From positions 558,001 to 622,000 of the forward strand of contig JAIUJO010000164.1 in assembly GCA_023846275.1 (NCBI GenBank): a stretch of 64,000 nt of DNA. Reading direction: 5' to 3'. Made by a program: the position numbers and the translations under genes. The DNA comes from Vanilla planifolia. Taxonomy: Eukaryota > Streptophyta > Magnoliopsida > Asparagales > Orchidaceae. The notes under the pieces were generated by a model. The model did not search any database. It saw only the letters and a list, made by a program, of their open reading frames with translations, and was not told the origin of the DNA. This document shows, piece after piece, positions 55,412 to 64,000 of the stretch (the stretch's first letter is position 1; every line of letters begins with the position of its first letter).

Positions 55412-56508
55412 TACCATGTTGACCTTGCAAGTAGTCATATGTTTGTATCAAAGGTTAAGCCATGCATTTGTATGTATGAACAATTTTAGATAGTGAAACT
55501 ACAGAGGACTCTTTAAATCAGTTATAATTTGTTTTGTGGTACTTGCTACTTGGATAACCATAGTAATTTTATAGCTAATATGGTCAACACGAGCTTTCTC
55601 TCGGCTCCTTGACAATTCATGATAACTGATCAGATCGCACGGTTATCATGCCAGCGATGCATAATTATAATTTCTACCCTATCAACTTTCAATGATAGGA
55701 TAGGGGCATACCGATGGTGGTGATGAGTGTTGGATAATTAGGGTTCAATTCTGGAGAGGAAGCCTGAGAGATGGCCACCACATCCAAGGAAGGCAGCAGG
55801 CACCCAAATTACCCAATCCGAACACGAGAAGGTAGTGACAATAAATAACAATATTGGGCTGCATTAGTATGCTAATTTGAATGAGTATAATCTAAATCCC
55901 TTAACAAGGATACATTGGAGGGCAAGTCTAATGCCAGCAGCTATGGTAATTCCACCTCCAATAGTGTATATTTAAGTTGTTGTAGCTAAAAAGCTCGTAG
56001 TTGTACCTTGGTTTGGGTAGCTCGATCCACCTTTTGGTGTGCACCACTAGCCGTGATCCTTTTATCGACAATGTCGCTTGGCCTTAACTTGTCGGGTCAT
56101 GGCCTCGGGATTGTTACTTTGAAGAAGTTAGGGTGCTCAAAGCAAGCCCACACTCTGGATGCATTAGCTTAAGTTAAGATTATAGGATTGTGATCTGCTT
56201 TTGCTGGCCTTTGGTATTAGAGTAATGATTAAGAGGGATAGTTGTCAGCATTAGTATTCCATAGTTATAGGTGAATTTTTTGGATATATGGAAGACGAAC
56301 CACTATGAAAGCATTTTCCAAGGATGTTTTCATTAATTAAGAATGAAAGTTGGGGGATCGAAGATGATCAGAAACCATCCAAGTCTTAACCATGAGTGAT
56401 GCTGACCAGGGATTGGTGGATGTTGCCCTTTGGACTCTGGCAACACCTTATGAGAAATTAAAGTCTTTGGGTTCCATTGATAATTTATTAATGGCTGAAG
56501 CCTAAAAA
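55412..56508 (+). rRNA. 18S rRNA, 5' part (degenerate), cut by LINE L3
   Basis: Begins TACCATGTTGACCTTGCAAG (canonical TACCTGGTTGATCCTGCCAG), then GTAGTCATATG, GTTATAATTTGTTTTGTGGT, ATCCAAGGAAGGCAGCAGGC, GGTAATTCCACCTCCAATAG, TTAAAAAGCTCGTAGTTG-like and GATGTTTTCATTAATTAAGA. The last clear 18S is AAGTCTTTGGGTTCC (56,461-56,475). After that a decayed stretch ending GGCTGAAGCCTAAAAAAGG fits 18S GGCTGAAACTTAAAGG. LINE L3 follows. Joined to 47,829-48,506 it would account for nearly all of an 18S gene, so the ribosomal unit is phased at the insertion site. Confidence 0.94.
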
Positions 56509-59500
56509 AGGTCCCCTATGGAGGATCAAATAAAAAGTCCAAAAATGGCAACATCTAAAGTGTTTTAGGAAGGTGTATACCCTAGTCCCAAGTAAAATCA
56601 AATGAACATGCATAATGTGCCTCCCTGTTTGCTGGAACATTTCCTTCTGTATAAATGTGCATTAACCAAAAGGCATCCATTCCTCAAACATACCAAAGAG
56701 AGTCATTGAATCTTCTTCCATGTGAATTGTGTCGTAGAAGATTGTAAACCTCTTAAATAGCCATAACAGAACCTGACTAAGTCTCAATAGTACGATAAAT
56801 AAAGGACTTTGACTTGAGCAATATCAAGGCCTTTAGAATGGCATGCACCTCCATGGCTAAGCTTGATTGACAAATAACCCTCCTTCCAGCAACAAGCAAT
56901 GGCTTTCCAAGGTGATCTCAGATAATAAATTCTAGCTCCACAGCATCATCCCGAACTGCCACATCAGAATTTCTTTTGATCCATCTAGTTGTAGGAGCAG
57001 CCCAAAATAATGCTATATTTAACTCATGTGAGTTTTGTGGACTCTCATAGGACATGGATGAAGCCAAGTTGTATTTTTTAATTGCAGCCACCACGATAAT
57101 TTGAATCTCTTTCAATAGGATAACACTACTCATGACTTGCACCTTATGTATTTTTAAAACCCTATTTGTCCAAATGTAATAATGAGCTCTACCAACAACA
57201 ACAAAATGCTTAATCACATCTCTTCAACCTTCAAATCATTGGCCACCAAAATGCTATATGCATGCTGTAATGTAAAATTGCTACTGCTTGGAACAAGAGC
57301 TATAGTAGCATCTTTCATGTGATGCAAATTCCAAACCTCTCTCACCTTCTAGCATTCACACAATAGATGTTGTGAAGTTTCTACTTTGTTACAACTGTAG
57401 ACACAGCTACTACACTCCATAATTCTCCTCTTGAATTGCCATTTAGTTATTGGAAAACAATTTTAACCAATTTCCAAATGAAAATCTTCACCTTAAGCAA
57501 CTCCTTGAGCTTCCAAATCCAACTATATTTACTTCAGTAGATCATGAACTTCCAGCATTTTCCATAATTCCAGCATGAATCATTGTTGAGTAGAACATAG
57601 CATTGTTCACCTCAATGGACTCAACTTGAAATTGTAGTAGTTGGTCCATGGTATTGTCCACTACCCAAGGAAGATGTATTACCCTATCAAACAATTAGTC
57701 TCAAGCCCAAGCTTTAAGACAACAACATCCCATCCCCATGCTCAATAATGCATTCACTAACAAGTTTCACACATTCTACCTCTATATTAATGTAAGTAGG
57801 CCACCACTTGATTGGAGGAAACTCTAGCCACTTGTGTTCAACCAAAAATACATCCTAGACTCTCTTGTTCTCCATATTGGTATGGTATAGCCCATTGCAT
57901 TACCTCCTCAATTAGTCTACATGCCTACAAAGCTCCCTGTGGAACACCCCCATCTAAGTATTTACTCCTCATCACCTCCAACAATACACGATCTTCTCTT
58001 GCCAAAATCTTCATTAGTTCATAGTCAACGCCCATTGTGAAATACTAAAATCATGGATACCCAACCCACTCTCCTCTTTCGATAAAGTGATAGTGCTCTG
58101 GTCCACAAAATGCATTTCATGTGCTTCATTAGCATCATGCCATAAGTATCTTGTGAACATCCTTTTCGATACATTGATCACCCCCTTTGGAACCACAAAA
58201 TGTCTAAGGTAGAAATTAGGAAATGTTGTTAGCACAGAGTTGATCATAACAATCCCCCCACCAAAGAAAGAGGCTTGATTCTCCAATTTGCAACTTATTG
58301 TTTCGCTCTTTGAAAGATAAAGTATCCCTTGTTTAGCAACTTTGTCGAGATAGGTACACCCAAATAATTAAGATTTCTTTCCTGGGTCATATGAAATTTG
58401 TCAGCCATCATCTTACTTCTCTTTCACACCATCGCCTTACTGAAATAGACTCTTGATTTAGCTAGATTTATCTTCTACTCAGAATACTTCCCATGATCCT
58501 CCATAGTCTGTCTTACCACCCTAATTGTAGCACCTATAATAGGAGCATATAGAATAACAACATCAACATATAACAAATGAGAAATGACTGGAGAAGCTGG
58601 CCAACACAAAAATCACACCAATGTCGTAGCTTCATACTTACTCACAAGTCTAGATAAAAATTCAGATGTAATGGTGAAACAAATTTGTGAGAATGGGCAT
58701 CCTTGCCTAAGTCCTCTCTTGGCCTCAAACAAGGGATTCTGACCCCTTCAATAACATCTCAAACCTCAGTGGTATGATATAAGCATTCATTCATTCGCAT
58801 CACACTATTGGAAAGCCCAAGAATTTCATCATATCAATGACAAACTGTCATCCCGCCTTATCATATGCTTGTTCCATATCCACGTTTAATTCCATAAACC
58901 CTCTCCAAAGACTAAAGAGTGTATCCTGCTTGCCATTTCTTGAGCAATAAATATATTATCGAGACCAGCCCAGTACAAAAGCATCTTGTTCCCTCACAAT
59001 TAGGTCAAGTAAAATGATCTTCATTCTTGCCACCAAGATCATTGCAAAAATTTTGTATATAACAATCAAAGAACTTATGGGCATAAATTGTTTTATCTTG
59101 TCTACACCTCATAGTTTAGGAATAACTTCAATAAGAGTATCCTTTAAATCTTTTGGCATCTGTCTATCATGAAAAAAATTGTAGCACAACTCTAATAATA
59201 TCCACTTGACTAATCTTCTAATACCCCTATATGAACTCTATTGTAACCCCATCCATCCCTTGTGCCTTGTTCCAATACCCCTATTTGGTGAGCATTCCTT
59301 CTTGTTCTAATCCAATAACAGCTGGCCTTTTAACATACTGGTGCGCTTCCACATGAAATGTACATTCAATTCCCACTTCCAACAAAACATTTGAAGAAGC
59401 TGTAACCACATAACTCCACAAACCATGCCCAATATTTCATAGCCCAAAACATCTTAGCATTTCAAGAAATTTAGCAATCCCATTTAGACCACACAACTAG

Positions 59501-60855
59501 TTGCAAAAAAAAATTGTAGCCTTTCTTGTCTCTTTGAACTCCTACTCGTTTATAGAATGCCCTCCAACATCACATCTATAGCATCCCTTTTCAGTCTTGT
59601 GCTTATTATTTTTTTGAGTCATTATACAGCAAGCTCCCTGCCTCAGTAGACTCCACTATCACCATTTCAATAGCCACTAGTCTCCACACAAAACTACTGT
59701 CTGCCTCCTTACATTCCTACTGCTTATGACATGTTACCAATCATATCTCCAGCAGCACTATAGCAACAATCAACCTCCTAACAGAATGCCATCATGGCAC
59801 TAGGAGTTCAATCTAGTAGCCAAATACCCTACCTCTTGCCATATTCCAGCGCTCCACCAACAACTTCACCTCCACCAATTAGCCCATGCCATCCTCATTT
59901 CTATTTCTACATTGGCCATAGCTGCAAGCCCATTCATTCCCTACTTCCTCAAGTGTATCACCCAATTAAATGAGGCATTTGCACTTTCGAAAATCACACT
60001 GTCGATTTCCAACAAACTTCTCGTCCTCATTTCTAGCACCTTGTTGGATTCACCCACTTTCTGCACAACCCTTACTACATGAAGAGTTACACGACCTTCT
60101 AACACATCAATCAGCATGTCTCAAAGCAACTTTCTGGATCCCTATTAGCCAAATTTCCCAATAGCAGCAACCAAAGAGAGCATCCACAACTTCTAGCCAA
60201 ATGCATACACACCAATCACCCAGCTTAGAGACGTGAACACTGTCCCTCAACCTCTCACTATAGTTTGCACCTCTATACTTCATCACAAAATACATTCCAT
60301 TGCAAATGCTATAGCCCAAAAACTACAATTGAGAGTTTCCTCTCTCTCTCTCTCCATTTAGTCTTTATAGCCACATGGCTTGAAACTCCCCCAACCATAT
60401 CACCACCATGTTGCCCTCTTCTCTTCCCATTGGTGTCCTTTTCTTTTTTACCTCTTCCCAAGCTATCCTCCTTTAGTAGATTGTGTCACCTACTTTGTAG
60501 CTTCTTTCCACAATGTATTCTTCAGGGTCCATACATGCCTGAAAGGTTCCCTTCCCCTTGCAACAGAGACACTTCTATGCCTACCTGGGTACATGCCTTC
60601 TCCACCATTGTTAACCACCCCCTTGGGTGCCCCTAAATGTTGGGAGTAGCTGTATGATTTTGAAATCTTCCTTGCACAAGCATGATAACAAACCTTCTTC
60701 TTGATTACACTAGCATCTAAGGGCCAAGCCCTTTCCTTGCTCCATCATCCTCATCCTACTGAGTGCTTGGATGTCGAGGTTCTTGGTTTTTTTGAGATGT
60801 TTCATTAGTCTCCTCCCCACTAGCTACATTCCTCTCCACATCTTCTATCAAATCA
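56509..60855 (-). mobile_element. LINE L3 in 18S rDNA, endonuclease deleted
   Basis: Closely related to L2 and in the same orientation. The 3' end (GGAGGATCAAATAAAAAGTC at 56,520) matches L2's (GGAGGGTCAAACAAAAAGTC at 41,756), next to 18S in both. RNase H remnant at 56,918-57,217, zf-RVT near 57,300-57,430, reverse transcriptase about 57,800-59,290 with YVDV at the active site, then a jump near 59,320 directly to ORF1-side sequence, skipping the endonuclease. The 5' side ends near 60,855, about 400 bp short of L2's 5' end, and passes into AT-rich DNA, so the right-hand 18S flank is lost. Confidence 0.83.
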
Positions 60856-60884
60856 CATTCTCCACACACAAACCCTTGCATGCA

Positions 60885-62700
60885 TGGAGATTTAGTGTAA
60901 GATAATATATAACCTGATCATGCTAAAATGTTTTTGAAATAAGATTAATTGATTTAGCATGTTGCATTCCCTAGTACAAATGAGATCAATTGTAAGTTTT
61001 TATTTTAATATTAAGTTAAAATATAATAAAACTTAAATAAGATAAACTGAAGCAATGTAATAAAAAAAAATTAAAATAATTTAAATCTCACACTGTAGGA
61101 ATAATAGAGTTTCATTATAACATAACCAAATAAATAAAAAATTTAAATGAATGAGATAAATAATATGAGAAAGTTGTAATTCAAAATACTAAGATGATCA
61201 AGTGTAACATACTTGATCGTGAAATTACTTACAAAACAAAATAACTTACTAAGCTTATTAAGTCAATAAAAATTAATATTTAAAGGCATAAAAAAGAATA
61301 TTTTATTTCCTAAAGTTCATTGAGGTGACTCTAATGTCTTATATTTGTCATCCGTCAAATGTCTTTTGGAATTTCAATGAATTAAAAGATTAAATAAACA
61401 TAAATTATTATGGATTTTTATTTAAATTATTAAGTAAACATGTAATAAATATAAAATGATATAAATAAAAAAATTTTCATGTAGCCAAATAAAGGTGATG
61501 TTAAGGACAAATGAAAAGAGAAGTAGGGATTTGTAATAATATATGCAAATTAAAGTAAACTAATGCAAAAAATTAGATAAATTACAAAGGAAAGTTTCAT
61601 TCCATGATACCAAGGAGAATAAGTATAACGTTGTCAAAGGTCAAATTATGCACGAATCAAAATGTTCTGTATTGTGCACCAAGATAAGTCTAACAAAGTT
61701 TGTTTTGTCTTAAAAGGACCTCATTACAAATAATTAAAAAAATTAAATAAGAAAAAATAATAATATATTATTTTAATATTTAAAAAATATCTTTTAAAAC
61801 AAAAAATATAAAAATTGAAGCAATCTAGTATAACCAAATCGAAGTGATGTGTAGGTCACATAAGAGAAGATTTAGTGTAACATGATATATAACCAAACAA
61901 AATTAAAAACTTCAAGAAAATGAGATACATTTTACAAGAAAGTAAAATTATAAGATACTAATCAGATCATTTCTAATGTCTTTGAAAGCATTCTAAAACC
62001 TTAGAGAACTTTTAAAAAAATGAAATAAAAATTTACTCATTGAAATGAGTCCAATATTATTTATTTTGATATTAACTAAAAATATATTAATTTTGAGAAA
62101 TGATAAAATAGAACAATGTAATATAGCCAAAAAAAAGTGATATGAAAGGCACATAAAAGGGGTATTATGTTTTCGTAATAACATAACCAAATATAAATAG
62201 AACATTTCAAGAAATGTTACAAGTTGTATGAGAAATTTGCAATCCAAAATACTAAAGAGATCGAGTGTAGCATCCTCGATGGTCAAGTCATGTATGAATC
62301 AAAATATCAAATAAAATGTACAATAGTCTACAAAGTAAAAATATTAAAAATTCACATAATAATCATTTAATAGGATTATGATCATCGAGTTTAGTGCAAT
62401 GAAATTTTTGTCATCTCTGTTAGACCTCATTTGAAAATACATAAAATTATGATGTTAATATGAAAAAAGTAATAAAATATAATTTTAATACTAAGAAAAT
62501 ATATATCAAAGCTTGAATAATTTAAAATGAAGTAATGTAATATGACTAAATAAGAGTCATCTAAAGGTTACATGATAAAAGATTTATAGTTATGTATTAA
62601 TATAACTAAACCAAAACTAAATATTTAAAGAAATAACAAACATTATACAAGAAATTTGTATTCCAAGGCAAAAGTATTTTACTATTCTTATCAAACTTTT
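60885..62700 (+). repeat. Degenerate AT-rich repeats, 300-420 bp units
   Basis: A block like AATATATAACCAAA...TTTCAAGAAA...GAGAAATTTGCAATCC, then AAAATACTAAGATGATC with GTGTAACAT, recurs near 60,890, 61,122, 61,535, 61,880, 62,190 and 62,595. TTTAGTGTAA(G/C)ATGATATATAACC occurs near 60,889 and 61,870. The copies are highly diverged. No gene is seen. Confidence 0.6.
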
Positions 62701-62899
62701 TATGGTACTCGATGTACATAGTATCAACGAATGCAAATTTGACATATGATTTATCATATTTATTGAAGTTTTTTGTTTTGATTTTGTTTTATCACTATGG
62801 AACTCTTATTCTCATCTCATTAGAGTTTTACTTCACTTCTAATTTTATGATATTAGATCACCATAATTTTTTATCTAAAATTATAATAATTTAAAATGA

Positions 62900-63850
62900 G
62901 GACCAATCAAGATAAAACAAATGCCATTCGTCTCAATGAGCTCTATCTAATTAAATATTATTTTCAATATATATGAATTTTTTCCAAACATTTTTCATAC
63001 TTTTCAAGACATTGTGATCATATCTTATTTGATAATCGAGAAAATAGCACTAAATCTTCTTAATGTCTTAGAATGTAACATTCCCATGTAATTTATAAGT
63101 TCTCTAAATAATTTCTTTTGATTTGATAATATTACAATGTACATGTATAAGTCCTCTGATGTGATATTTACAACACTTTGATTTGTTTAAAGTATCTTAG
63201 CTTAATTTATCTTATCTCATATTTAATATATATTTACTTAATATTAAATTAATAAATTACTACTATTTATCATTATTTAATTTAGAAATTCATAATAATT
63301 CCAAATCAAGTCTAATCGAGATGAAACAAATGTTGCTAGACAATCTTGCCTAATTTTTCTCTTTTTGTATTTTGCAATATTTTATTTTCTAGCTTTAACA
63401 TGCTTTATGAGGCATTTCGATTCCTTCCTAATTTTATTATTGATGATGTACCAGTTGATCTCCTAAATATTTTGGAATGTAAATTTCCCACATTATTTTT
63501 CTCTTTTCTTCAATTTTTTCAGTTTGATTTCATTATTTAAGTTTCCACTCTCGTGTGACAATTATATCATTTTGATTGTTTACATTAAAAAACTTGAAAT
63601 TATCTCGCTACAATTTTATTGCATGTCTATTTAATGTTAAAATAATTTTTTATTATTTTTATTTTTATTTTGGTGATTTACAAAAATTATGATCAAGATT
63701 CGATTGATCAAAACTAATATTGTTGGATTTGTTTTGACGAGCTTTATCCCATTGAATATTCTTTTTAATATTTTTAAATACATGTTTATTGCTTTTGCAA
63801 ACATTATGAAGAGATTTTGAATCAAACCTTATTTACTATTTAAAGAAGTT
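62900..63850 (-). repeat. Same AT-rich repeats in reverse orientation
   Basis: The plus strand here reads like the reverse complement of the preceding units. GTTGATCTCCTAAATATTTTGGAATGTAAATTTC (63,450-63,485, quoted in part) matches the reverse complement of 62,225-62,260. ATCAAGATAAAACAAATG-like starts recur near 62,905, 63,305 and 63,700, about 400 bp apart. Diverged and only partly aligned by eye. Confidence 0.45.
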
Positions 63851-64000
63851 ACACTCGATCATTTGAAATAAAGATTCCATATGATTTATAATATTGTTTG
63901 AATTTGTTTACTCGATTAATTATTTAGAAAATATAAATCTCTTCTTTGTAACCATTTAATCACTTTGATGTTGTCAAACTAATTTACTTTATTGGATAAA
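63850..64000. other. AT-rich window end, nothing identified
   Basis: No coding or RNA feature recognised. It may belong to a further diverged repeat unit. Confidence 0.3.

Noticed and set aside
55412..56508. Functional 18S gene
   Set aside because: The gene is interrupted by a LINE and carries many substitutions at normally invariant positions, so it is a pseudogene fragment.
60885..64000. AT-rich matrix-attachment region or organellar insert
   Set aside because: Composition alone does not support it. No mitochondrial or plastid gene was recognised, and the repeat units explain the pattern better.

Overview
This window looks like nuclear DNA of a land plant. It contains a plant-type 18S-ITS1-5.8S-ITS2-25S ribosomal unit, plant L1-type LINEs with a C-terminal RNase H domain, and Ty1-copia elements whose gag, primer-binding-site and polypurine-tract layout resembles the SIRE/Maximus lineage. 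I found no intact host protein gene. Nearly everything is repeat or decayed mobile DNA, and the decay is dominated by C-to-T and G-to-A changes, as expected for old methylated DNA in a large genome. I cannot name the species from sequence alone.

Layout. 1-20,470 is one continuous, degenerate AC/GT array in which purines and pyrimidines alternate over most of its length; it starts before the window. 20,475-26,520 is a copia element (A, plus strand) with a short interior and truncated LTRs. 26,520 to about 30,400 is a second copia element (B, minus strand) with recognisable gag, protease and integrase remnants. Smaller islands of the same AC-rich array lie at 31,138-31,598, 32,763-34,625 and 36,489-36,696. 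Copia element C (minus strand) lies between the last two.

36,713-60,855 holds three related minus-strand LINEs (L1, L2, L3). Between L2 and L3 lies one complete but degenerate ribosomal DNA unit, permuted so that it starts and ends inside the 18S gene: 3' part of 18S (47,829-48,506), ITS1, 5.8S, ITS2, 25S (49,075-52,387), intergenic spacer with subrepeats, 5' part of 18S (55,412-56,508). The 18S is broken at the same place on both sides, and a LINE in the same orientation sits at each break. A short 18S-like remnant is also visible on the far side of L2. The simplest reading is a ribosomal DNA array in which neighbouring units carry the same LINE at the same 18S site, antisense to the rRNA. 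This is the most interesting feature of the window.

60,855-64,000 is AT-rich and contains degenerate repeats of about 300-420 bp, first in one orientation (60,885-62,700) and then apparently in the other (62,900-63,850).
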